Shown: positions 43,963 to 53,930 of the stretch, piece by piece | How the letters are laid out: each line of letters opens with the position of its first letter | Numbering within the stretch: position 1 is the stretch's first letter | From: Heloderma charlesbogerti | Lineage: Eukaryota > Chordata > Lepidosauria > Squamata > Helodermatidae | Assembly (NCBI GenBank): GCA_026122225.1 | Contig: JANEZZ010001475.1 | Span: 1 to 64,000 of the forward strand | Reading direction: 5' to 3' | Length of the DNA: 64,000 bases | Position numbers and translations under genes: made by a program | The notes under the pieces: generated by a model | Told to the model about the DNA's origin: nothing | Databases searched by the model: none | What the model saw: the letters and a program-made list of their open reading frames with translations, nothing else

Positions 43963-45068
43963 AAGTGGTATTGTTTGGCAGAATATTGAATTAGATGCAT
44001 GTTTCATCTGGTCAAAACACTTCAGTTTTATTCATTTGCCTATTAATAGATGCAAGCAGTAGAATTGTAGAATTGATTTGTCTTCTGGCCACATTACCCA
44101 AACGGTTTGCAGCTGCAAGCAGAGCTCAGCCCAGTCTTAAATACCGATGTCAGAGTAGTATCATATTTGTTCTGGCAGTGTTATCAGTGTGATCCACATT
44201 TATGTTTTTTCTTTGCTGCTTCAATATCAGTTTGTTTAATGATGGTGAGACCTCTCTTAGGTCATCCAAAAATGGGAAGCAATGAAATCACATAAGCAGA
44301 GTTAAAATGCATAGAATTTGTTGGAGACCCAACAATGGTTATTTTGTGTTCAGACTTTAAGGCAGAATTGAACTAATTTCAATTATCTGAACTAATTGAA
44401 CTAATTTCCACCAATTTATTGAGACGTGGTAGAAATCAGTACAGCTGTTCTCACGTGACTGACTTTACAAGTGGTTCTGTTAAGCTTGTGATCTACTTTT
44501 GAGTAAATGGTTTGAAAACAGTCTTATTTAAATATTTGCAGGAATATTGAATGGAACACAGGGTGGGATCACAATTGTTGTAGGCATGAACTCTTATAAT
44601 AACAGTTCATACATCCAGCCACACTAGCACAGCAAGTCTTAGGATCAATTTATTAATCTCATATATAGAGTTAATCATAAGAAGAATTAGATTCATCTAG
44701 GGCTTAGGCATGTCTAATTCTGCATAGTATCAGCCTAATATACTAGTTTTAAATGCAAGAGAAGGAAAATTCTTTCCAGTTCGCTTGTTTAAAAAGACAA
44801 AGACATTTTTAAAGCAACTTGTATAACTGTTACTTTGGTCAATGGTTGGCCATTATTACATCCTTTTGGAATTTGGTTTACAGTCTTTCATTTGGCTCCT
44901 AAACTGTGTGTGTCATAAATTACTTCATTACAGCTGCTTCCAGCTCAGAAATGTTAATGAAAAGAACTTTAAAATAGATTTCTTATGTCATTTGTGGTAA
45001 AAAGTGAATTACAACTAGTAAAGAATTGTTCCATGCCAGGCTGCAGAAAATGGGAAGGTTAAAAAATA
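43963..45068. other. Intergenic, nothing recognised
   Basis: AT-rich; a small ACTAATT-rich repeat lies near 44370-44412. No element was bounded. Confidence 0.4.
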
Positions 45069-45257
45069 TAGGGCTGTGCACGGACCCCTTGATTTGCTTT
45101 GGATGCCAATTTGGACCCTCTGAATCTGTCCTGCTTCACTTCAGACTGATTCGGACCTGTTCCAATTCACTACAGACTCAGATCCGAAGTGAGATTTGGA
45201 TATTTGAATCATTTGGATTTTATGTTTTCCCATTGACTTTCATTGGAAAACAGAAAT

Positions 45258-45580
45258 GACCATAGCTTTTTTGGTTTTTATAAGAAATACATGAAATTTG
45301 GGGACTTGGCGCCCCCTGTGGAGTTGACTGAATCTGCCAAACTTCAGACAGTTTGGCCCCGTAGTTTTTGTGCTTGGCGCAGGTAAAATTTGCTTTTTTC
45401 AACAAAAACTCTCAAAGCAAAGAGCTATAACTTTTCACTGTTTCCACAGATGCGCATGAAATCTGGGCACCTGGCAGCCCCAGTGGAGGTGACTGAGCCT
45501 GCCAATCCTCAGACCGTTGGCCCCGTAGCTTTTGTGCTAGGCACAGGTAAAATGTGCTGTTTTCAGAAACTCAAAGGTAA
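45258..45580. repeat. Diverged tandem duplication, about 163-bp period
   Basis: Two units share ATAGCTTTT/ATAACTTTT, CATGAAAT-TGGG, CCCC-GTGGAG-TGACTGA, CTGCCAA and TTGGCCCCGTAG-TTTTGTG blocks in the same order. Confidence 0.8.
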
Positions 45581-45821
45581 TAAAGGATAATCAGAGAAGT
45601 TAGGTGTTGAAGTGGCGATTAGGAGGAGGATTATCCCTAATCCCTGGTGTGGTGCAAAATAACCCCTCTCTCCCCATGAATTTCCCTATTCGGCTTCACA
45701 CTAGATGGCCTCAGGCTCTCTTTGGCTGCATGGAATACGTGCAGATTGTGCAGTGCTTTGCCCACTGTATATTGTCTGGACTTGTGTGTAGAGCTTTGCC
45801 CCACAGTATTTGGCCACAAGC

Positions 45822-45862
45822 ACGCGCGCGCGCGCACGCACGCACACACATACACACACAGC
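45822..45862. repeat. (CG)n/(CA)n dinucleotide tract
   Basis: CGCGCGCGCG flanked by CACGCACGCACACACA; alternating purine-pyrimidine sequence. Confidence 0.9.
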
Positions 45863-45948
45863 AAAAGAAAAGGAGATGTTGAAAGAAAAATTATCTACAA
45901 GCTGGGGGAGTAAACAATAAAGGGAGAAAGTTTTTGTTTGTTTGTTTG

Positions 45949-45949
45949 A

Positions 45950-45989
<40 letters not shown>
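45949..45989. repeat. (GAAA)n microsatellite
   Basis: About ten GAAA units. The Ser/Phe/Leu-repeat open frames on the minus strand here are its translation, not genes. Confidence 0.95.
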
Positions 45990-45991
<2 letters not shown>

Positions 45992-46145
45992 AGAGTTGAA
46001 ATGGGAAGGGAAGGAATACCGAAATTGGGAAGGCGGGGAGCCAAAGAACAAGGGAAGGAAAGTACTTTGTAAAAAATGATTTTAAAAATAAAGAATCTAG
46101 AAAAGAAAAGGAAGACGAATAGGAATAGTTGAACTGAGACGGGAT

Positions 46146-46870
46146 TAGGGGTGTACAAAACCCCACCCACCTGCGTCCATAGGGGGGAGGCGATCTGTTC
46201 CTCTCCCCGGAATCCTCAACGGGGGGAGAGGTGATCCGTTCCTCCCCTCCAGAATCCTCCCTGGCCGGCTCCGCTCTGCGGCGAGTCCGCAGAGCTGCCG
46301 GCTGGGGCCACCGGCCGGGGCCACCAGCAGCCAGACTTCTGTCCGCTGCCGGGCTGCGGCCGCAAATGGCGTCTCGCGTAGGGGACGCCATTTGCGTCCT
46401 TTGCCATGATAGACTACGTAAATATTTACATAGCCTATCACAGCAAAGAGCAGGGATGCAAATGGCATAGCGGATGCCATTTGCATCCCCACTTTAGCCA
46501 TGATAGGCTAAGTAACTATTTACGTAGCCTATCACAAAAAGTGTAGCGACGCAAATGGTGTAGCAGATGCCATTTGCGTCCCTGCTCTTTGCCATGATAG
46601 GCTACATAAATATTTACTTACCCTATCATGGCTAAAGCGGGGACGCAAATGGCTTCCGCTATGCAGGATGCCATTCGCGGCTGCAGACCAGACAGCAGAC
46701 AGCAGACAGCGGCGGCCGGATCCGGACCCGCCAGAGGCAGGTAGGAGCCGGTCCACCAAGGCTTCACAGGATGGCGGGGGATTGCTCGGTTCCGCCATGG
46801 ACTCTGGGGGACCAAATTCACTGGAATCCAGCCTCACTGGAGTCCATGGCGGAATTCTCTGCCATCCCTA
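46146..46870 (+). mobile_element. Palindromic hAT-like element (copy E), 725 bp
   Basis: Starts TAGGGGTGTACAAAAC and ends AATTCTCTGCCATCCCTA, flanked by perfect GACGGGAT duplications (46138-46145 and 46871-46878). B hairpins lie at about 46360-46400, 46453-46489, 46543-46582 and 46640-46680. A hairpins lie at about 46402-46444, 46496-46536 and 46590-46632. It sits inside the older 45069-47296 element. Confidence 0.9.
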
Positions 46871-47296
46871 GACGGGATGGGTGGGAAGGAAGAGCAACAA
46901 GCCGACTCTCACACACAGCGAAACAAAAGCGGACTGGCCCCCTGCTATATACAGCATCCCCCCCCCCCACTGTCTCTGATTGGAGACTGCTGGGTTAAGT
47001 TCAGCCCTAATCTGGCAACGAGTGTTGCTATTTGCCAAGGCTCTCCCCTCCCTCCTCATCCTCTCCCCCTCCCTGATCTTTCTCTCGTTGATATGTTTTA
47101 CAGGCAGGCTGTCTGGGCTTCAGAACAGCTCCAAATCTCCAAGGTGCACTGAGGGTTTGGGGGGTGACCCACTTAGCTTCGGACCACCTCAGGGCTATTC
47201 TGACCCACTTTGGAGCTCAACGAAGCCCCCCCCCCCCCGCAGCCCCCTGATTCACTTCGGGATTTGGATTCAGCTCTGAAGCAGTGCACAGCTCTA

Positions 47297-48651
47297 AAAA
47301 ATAGAAGCAGTAATTGATTAGATACATTTAAAGAATGGCCATTGAAATCTCCTACAGCCCTTTCAAAAGGCTATGAAAAGAAATAACACAAGTTTGCTTC
47401 TCTAACACCCCAACTGTCCTTACATACCCAAGATAGTTCCTATTTTGGAGAACCTCTCCCTGGTAAATCCCCATCCTGATTCTTACCTTTTGGAGTGTGT
47501 TTTCTTTAAAATGCTGTTAGTGTAAATTAAGGATCTCCCCAGGGGTGTGGGGAGCACCTTGCCTCTGGCAAACATCCATGTCATATGCGCATGAACACTA
47601 AAGCACCAGACAGGCAACCTGCCATTCCACACACTGGTGATGCTCATTTTGAATTGTCGATAGCAGATTTTAGGACTGTATTTTATATTCAGTATGTACA
47701 ATAACCTTCCGTTTTCAGATGTGGTTCTTGGACTACCCCAGGCGAGCTCTTTTGAGCATAAACTCTACTGCTTGCTGGATTTCCAGTCTACTGTTAAATG
47801 CGCAGACACTCATGTGTAATTTTTTGTTTTTGTTTTCAACCAAGAGTAACCTCGCTGAAATGTTTGTACCTCCATCAGTCATAACACTGCACAGTCAAGT
47901 AATCTTGCATGGACACTGGTCTAGTCTCAGGGAGTCCAGAGTGCCAGAAGCCTGAGATGTTTGCAAATGAATATCTGAATAAGTCAACCAACATGCGGAG
48001 CTGAAAGCAGCAGCCCCTGTCGCTGCTGCTATACGTCACACGTAACTGAGGTCTCATTGATGTTTAGAGAACACACAGGTAGCATTTCTAGGCTTGCTTC
48101 TGCAGAAGTAAACAAAATGGTTTTGGAATTTGCCACCTATTTCAGGAGTGACCCCCAAACACACATTCTGCCAAAACCTGATCTTTCTGTTTATTGTTGA
48201 TACGTTGAGGATGAATATGTAACACCAGTTGCAAGCAGAAGAAAATGGATAAGATAATAAGCAAGGACAATGCTAAGAAGTGCATTCCCCTTTAGGGGAA
48301 ATCTTGCCCTAACAATCGGATCGGTTGATCTCAGAGCCACCACACGCGCAGCGCTTTTTCAGGTTTATACCTGAAATGATTTAAGTGTACACTATAACGT
48401 GTGACTGTGGCCAATCTCTCCTTGCAAATATGAACTGTACCCATAGATTCACTGGGTAAGAGTGGCACAGCCAGGGCCAGACTGTGGGGTGCACGTCTGG
48501 GGCCCCAGGGCTCTGAGGCTCCCCAAACAACCCCCGACCTGCTGGCGGTGGCATGTCCTCCTTCTCCTCCTCTCTCACAGCCTGGCCTGCACTGAGCTGC
48601 ACCACTTAAAGTAACTCTCTTTTTTCTTTTTTAATATACTCATGTTTTAAG
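47297..48651. other. Intergenic, nothing recognised
   Basis: No bounded element, RNA gene or exon was recognised. Confidence 0.35.
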
Positions 48652-48806
48652 TACCAGCAGTGTGAACCAATCAGTCACTGCCTGTGGGGGACATGACCAG
48701 TGAGGGCACAGGAGTGACGTAAGGACTGCCCCTTTGCTGCTGCTGTGCCCTCATTGGCCATATTCCCCCAAAGGCAGCATCTGTTTGGTTCAGATCACTG
48801 CTGCTC
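48652..48806. mobile_element. Imperfect hairpin, possible MITE
   Basis: CCAGCAGTGTGAACCAA ... TTGGTTCAGATCACTGCTG, with further pairing GCCTGTGGGGGA/TCCCCCAAAGGC and CAGTGAGGGCAC/GTGCCCTCATTG. The target duplication is unclear. Confidence 0.5.
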
Positions 48807-49536
48807 AAAAGTAAGTTGTTTTTTTTAAAAAAAGTTATTTCAAAATAGTGTACCGTAGTTCCATTACCTCATTGACGGAATCTTAGGGGTGGGGATCCAG
48901 ATAACAGCCTTCCCACGTTTTCCAACCATTTCTCCTGTGCTTTTTCTTACTGCAGAAAATCCATTAGGGGAGAAAGAGTTACTGCACAATGCCTTCTGAT
49001 TGGTAGTTGCCCTCTATCTGGAAGCACCCCTAACTCTACATCTTATTCCATCATTGTTATATTTGTTTTATATACCTTTTTCTGGCAGCTCTCCTCTTAC
49101 ATCTGGTGATAGCCATATCACCAGCTGCTGGACTAAGCACATGGTGCAGCTGTAATCAAAACCCAGGTTAGAACAAAAGCTGGAATACAGCCACCACTCT
49201 CCCTGCACACAGCCAGAAAATGTTTCCACTGGCACATTGGGGGCAAAGGTGTTTCCTTCTGTTGGCAACCATTCACTTCTGATGGGATGCTACCCCTGAT
49301 CTTGAGTGCGGCTTTCAGGGGGCTGCCACTGGAAAAGGGGGACCGATCAGTCTGCATGCATGAGCAGAACACTGCCCATAATACCTTGGATTCCACTCAG
49401 TAAGTAAAAACTAAATGGTAAACAAGACCACATATAAAATGAGACTCTATTGAGCCCAAATAGCTTTTAAAATTCCAAAACCAGGCAGACAGGAGGTAAA
49501 AGGAGCAAGGCACATCTACCCTAATCTCTGGAGATC
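48807..49536. other. Intergenic, nothing recognised
   Basis: No bounded element or exon was recognised. Confidence 0.35.
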
Positions 49537-49812
49537 ATAGAATCATAGAATAGTAGAGTTGGAAGGTGCCTACAAGACCAGCAAGTCCAGCCCCCTGCTC
49601 AGTGCAGGACTCCAAGTTAGAGAATCCCTGACAGATGGCTGTCCAGCCTCGTCTTGAATGCCTCCAGTGTGGGAGAGCCCACCGCCTCCCTAGGTAACTG
49701 GTTCCCTTGTCATATTGCTCTAACAGTCAGGTCATTTTTCCTGCTGGAATCTGGCTTCCTGTCACTTGAGCCCATCATTCCGTGTCCTGCACTCTGGGAT
49801 GATTGAGAAGAG

Positions 49813-52537
49813 ATGCTGGCCTTCCTCTCTGTGACCACCTTTCAAGCACTTGAAGAGCGCTATCCTATCTCCCCTCAGTCTTCTCTTCTCAAGGCTGAAC
49901 ATGCCCAGTTATTTCAGTCTCTCCTCATAGGGCTTTGTTTCCAGTCCCCTGATCATCTTTGTTGCCCTCCTCTGAACCCTCTCCAGCTTGTCTGCATCCT
50001 TCTTAATGTGCGGGGCCCAGAACTGGACACAGTACTCCAGATGAAGCCTAACCAGTGCTGAGTAGAGGGGGAAAGTACTTCATGTGATTTGGAAGCTATG
50101 CTTCTATTAATGCAGCCTCAAATGGCATTGGCCTTTTTTGCAGCCACATCACATTGTTGGCTCATATTCAGCTTGTGATCTACAATCATTCCAAGATCCT
50201 TCTCGCTTGTAGTGTTGTTGAGCCACATATCCCCCATCTTGTAACTGTGCCTTTGGTTTCTTTTTCCTAGGTGCAGAACTTGGCATTTATCCCTATGAAA
50301 TGTCATTCTGTTGTTTTCTGCCCAGTGCTCCAGTCTGTCAAGATCACTTTGAATTTTGTTTCTGTCTTCCAAAGTATTAGCTATCCTGCCCAATTTTGTG
50401 TCATCTGCAAATCTGATCAACATTCCCTGCACCTCTTCCTCCAAGTCATTCGTAAAAATGTGGAAGAGCACTGGGCCCAGGACTGAGCCTTGCGGTACCC
50501 CACTCGTTACCTCTCCCCAGTTTGAGAAGATCTCATTGATCAGCATTCTTTGTGTCCGATTCTGTAGCCAACTGTGGATCCACCTGATAGCTGTTTCATC
50601 TAGCCCACTTTGAGCTAGTTTGCTCATCAGGATATCATGGGGCACCTTGTCGAAAGCTTTGCTGAAGTTGAGGTATATGATGTCCACAGCATTCCCACGG
50701 TCCACAAGGGAGGTGACCTGATCAAAACATGAGATCAGATTCGTCTGGAAGGATTTGTTCTTGACAAATCCATGTTGGCTTCGAGTAATCACGGCATTGT
50801 TGTCAAGGTGCTTACAGATGGATTGCTTTATTACCTGCTCCAGAATTTTCCCAGGGATTGATGTCAGACTGACTGGTCTGTAGTTCCCAGGTTCCTCCTT
50901 TTTGCCCTTTTTGAAGTTAGGGACAACATGAGCCCTCCTCCAGTCATCTGGCACTTCACCCGTCCTCCATGATTTCCCAAAGATAATAGACAGTGGTTCT
51001 GAGAGTTCTTCTGCCAGTAATAAAGTTCCTTTATGACTCTAGGATGCAGTTCATCTGGCCCTGGAGATTTGAACTCATTCAAAGTAATTAGGTGTTCCTT
51101 GACCATATGCCTATCGATCTCAAGGTGCAATCCTGCCCCTTCAGCCTGTTCTTCGCCTTTGCCAGATCCTCTTTTGGGAGGATCCTCTTTTGGGAGATCC
51201 TCTTTTGGGACAAGACTGAGCCAAAGTAGGAATTGAGCACTTCTGCCTTTTCTTTGTCATCTGTTATCATTTTGTCATCCTTATTTAATAGTTTAACCAT
51301 CATTTATCTCCTCTGTCTTTTACTATGCATGTAGCTAAAGAAAGCCTTTTTGTTGCTTTTAGCATCCCTTGCTAACCTCAGCTTGTTCTCAGTTTTTGCC
51401 TTCCTGACGCCATCCCTGCAATTCTGTGCTACCTGCCTGTACTCTGCCTTTGTTGCTTGGCCTTCCTTCCACTTCCTATATGTGTCCTTTTTTGTTTTCA
51501 GGTCATCTCTAAGCTTGCTGTGAAGCCACACTGGCTTCTTCTGTTGTCTTCCACCTTTTTTTTTATTGGAATTGTGTGTAATAGTGCCTTGAGAATTTCC
51601 TCTTTTAAAAACTCCCACCCATCTTGGACTCCTTTTCTCGTTAGAGTCACTTGCCATGGGACCTTACTTATCATTGTTCTGAGTGTATTAAAATCTGAGT
51701 TTATTAAAATTAAATTAAAATTTCCTGAAATCAAGGGTATGTGTTTGACTACACTCGGATTTTGCTTCCTTTAGAAACAAGAACTCAAGTATAACATGGT
51801 CACTTTCCCCCAGAGTTCCAGAACTGCTACTTTCTCCACTAAGTCATCTCTGTTGGTTAGGATCAAGTCAAGGATAGCCAATCCTCTAGTTCCTTCCTCT
51901 ACTTTCTGTAGGAGGAAGTTATCCGCCACACAAGTCAGGAATTTCCTGAGGGGCCATGTTTTGCAGAATTTGTCTCCCAACAAATATCAGGGAAATTGAA
52001 GTCCCCCATTACTACTACATTATGCTTCCTTGAAACATTGGCAATTTGCTTTTCAAAAGTTTCATCCTCAACTTCTCCTTGATTGGGTGGCTGGTAGTAG
52101 ACTCTGGCCACCATGTTCCTTTTATTCTTTGCTCCATTTATTTTCACCCAAATGGTCTCGATGGGGCTACCAAGCTCATCCTCCTGAATTTCTGAGCAGA
52201 GATATGTATTTTTAACATATAGTACAACTCCACCTCCCTTTCTGTTCCTTCTGTTCTTTCTGAACAAGTTATATCCTTCAATTGCTGTCTTCCGGTCATG
52301 GGAGTCATCCCACCAAGTTTCAGTTACACCTATCAAGTCATAATTTCCCTCTTGTATTGAGAGTTCAAGTTTGTTCTGTTCATTTCCCATACTCTGGGCA
52401 TTAGCATATAGACATCGAAGACCATGTGCTTTATAGTCTGGCTTTCTTCCTACATGTGTCTGAAGACTATTATTGGGCGCTATTAGAGCTATTCTTTCTG
52501 TTGCGGTGCATGAGCCTTCGTCCACTGTTACCCCCAA
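49813..52537 (-). pseudogene. CR1 copy 3 ORF2: endonuclease and reverse transcriptase, broken
   Basis: The endonuclease part at 51935-52537 keeps LIGVTETWWDDSHD and an intact [15 protein letters not shown]; a frameshift follows. Pieces at 51771-51983 and 51304-51734 cover the linker. 51088-51303 carries a small triplication. The reverse transcriptase frame 50118-50954 is long and intact-looking: FKKGKKEEPGNYRPVSLTS, NLISCFDQVTSLVDRGNAV, YLNFSKAFDKVPHD, GVPQGSVLGPVLF and FADDTKLG (catalytic box at about 50400-50411). The thumb and C-terminal part follow to about 49813 in another frame. No intact ORF2 remains. Confidence 0.85.
51160..51212. repeat. Triplicated 16-17-mer within CR1 copy 3
   Basis: GATCCTCTTTTGGGAG occurs three times in a row, the last as GATCCTCTTTTGGGAC. 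CR1 copy 2 has a single diverged counterpart near 30205, so it is a local slippage event. Confidence 0.85.
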
Positions 52538-52802
52538 CTTTACGTCTCCCTTCCCTGTAGGATTTAGTTTAAAGCCCTCTGATAAAGTTCTTCATGCTGT
52601 GGCCAAACATGTTCTTCCCAGCCTTTGTGAGGTGCAACCCGTCCCTTGCCAACAGCCCATCTTCCAGGAAGATGGAAGATCTTCACAGCCCGTGGTCCCA
52701 GAATCCAAATCTCTCTCGTCAGCACCACATTCGTAGCCAGTCATACACCCGGAGTATTTTTCGTTCCCTTTCTATCCCTCTTCTAACTACTAGAAGGATG
52801 GA

Positions 52803-53670
52803 TAGGGATGTCAGGGAATTCCACCACGGATCTCAGTGAGGCCGAATGCCAGTGCATTCAGCCCCCCGAAATCCATGGCGGAATGAAGCCCCCCACCCCC
52901 CACCCCACGAAAAGTGTGCAAAACAGAGCACTTACCTGCTGCTGTTCACACTGCTTTGCGAATGGCGGTCGTGTCTGCTTCTTCATTATAGCCGTGATAG
53001 GCTACGTAAATAATTACATAGCTTATCACAGCTAACACAGGGACGCCATTGGTGTCCCTGCGGAGGCCGTGATAGGCTACGTAAGTATTTACGTAGCCTA
53101 TCATGGCAAAAAAACCACAAAACAGCGAACGCAAATGGCGGCGGCTACAGCGGCTGCCATTTGTGTTCCCTTTTTTTTTTTTGCTGTTTTAGCCTACATG
53201 AATATTAACGTAGGCTATTACGGCAAAAAAAAGGGGGGGGAATGCAAATGGCAGCCACTACGCCATTTGCGTTCCTTTTTTTTTTTTTTTTGCCGTAATA
53301 GCCTATGTAAATATTTACGTAGGCTAAAACAGCAAAAAAAAGGGAACACAAATGGCGGCCACTGTAGCCGCCACCATTTGCGTTCACTGTGGTTGTTGTT
53401 TTTTGCTGTGATAGGCTACGTAAATATTTACGTAGTCTATCACGGCAAAATACAGGGATGCAAATGGCAGCGACTACGGCAGCTGCCATTTGCGTTCCTG
53501 CAGGCTGCCCAGTGGCTGGATGTCCGGCTGCGGGTGGCCCCAGCCGGCGGCTCTGCGGAATCTCCGCAGAGCGGAGCCAGCTGGAGAGAATTTCAGGGGG
53601 AGGGACGGAGCGCCTCCCCCCCCCACGAATGTCACCCTTCAAAAAGGTAAGTGACTTTCGTACATCCCTA
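52803..53670 (-). mobile_element. Palindromic hAT-like element (copy K), 868 bp, inside CR1
   Basis: Starts TAGGGATGTCAGGGAATTCC and ends GTGACTTTCGTACATCCCTA, flanked by perfect AGGATGGA duplications (52795-52802 and 53671-53678). The CR1 sequence is continuous if the element and one duplication are removed, so both ends are certain. It has an end hairpin GCCGAATGC/GCATTCAGC in place of the GGATTC hairpin of copies C, D and G. No transposase frame. Confidence 0.95.
52990..53500. repeat. Alternating hairpin array of copy K
   Basis: A hairpins (core CTACGTAAATATTTACGTAG) lie at 52992-53031, 53066-53107, 53183-53224, 53292-53333 and 53403-53446. B hairpins (GCAAATGGC ... GCCATTTGC) lie at about 53040-53060, 53127-53167, 53241-53275, 53342-53384 and 53456-53498. 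Spacers are themselves inverted (GCAAAAAAAAGGG against CCTTTTTTTTTTTTGC). The array thus has two mirror axes per period of about 110 bp. Confidence 0.9.
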
Positions 53671-53678
53671 AGGATGGA

Positions 53679-53930
53679 TGAGAAACTATCCGGGCCCCAA
53701 AGTTCTTGAGTTTCCTCCCCAAAGCTTCAAAGTCTGACGTGATTTTTTCGTAACTCCGCTTGGCGGTATCATTTGTTCCCACATGGATGAGAAGAAAGGG
53801 ATACCTGTCAGTGGGCTTTATGAGTGCAGGCAACCCTTCAGTCATGTCTCTAATCCATCCTCCCAGGAGACAGCATACGTGGCGAGACCACAGGTCTTTG
53901 CGACATACTTGGGAAACTACCTAAAATGAT
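53679..53930 (-). pseudogene. CR1 copy 3 ORF1, esterase-type fragment
   Basis: The minus frame reads CRKDLWSRHVCCLLGGWIRD, then YPFLLIHVGTNDTAKRS and FEALGRKLKNFGARI. The HVGTND block is the mark of the SGNH/GDSL esterase-like domain known in CR1 ORF1 proteins. The frame is cut by the hAT-like insertion at 53670; the rest of ORF1 lies beyond it (about 52560-52794). Confidence 0.65.

Larger units (their letters stand above)
45069..47296. mobile_element. Older hAT-like element, composite
   Basis: The ends TAGGGCTGTGCACGG and GCAGTGCACAGCTCTA are inverted repeats. The flanks are A-rich (AAAAAATA and AAAAATAG), which may be a shifted 8-bp duplication. Inside are a tandem duplication (45258-45580), an (CA/CG)n tract, a (GAAA)n tract and the younger copy E. 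Removing copy E leaves about 1.5 kb. No transposase frame was seen. Confidence 0.65.
49537..53930 (-). mobile_element. CR1 LINE, copy 3, long, split by a hAT-like insertion
   Basis: The minus-strand 3' end is TCATAGAATCATAGAATAG at 49537 (reverse of the CR1 ATTCTATGATTCTATG end). The copy runs upstream through ORF2 and into ORF1, ending near 53930. The 868-bp element at 52803-53670 plus its 8-bp duplication interrupts ORF1. Without it about 3.5 kb of CR1 remains, the longest copy in the window. Confidence 0.9.

Noticed and set aside
45701..46170. Minus-strand frames rich in FLSFFLSF
   Set aside because: They are translations of the (GAAA)n microsatellite at 45949-45989.
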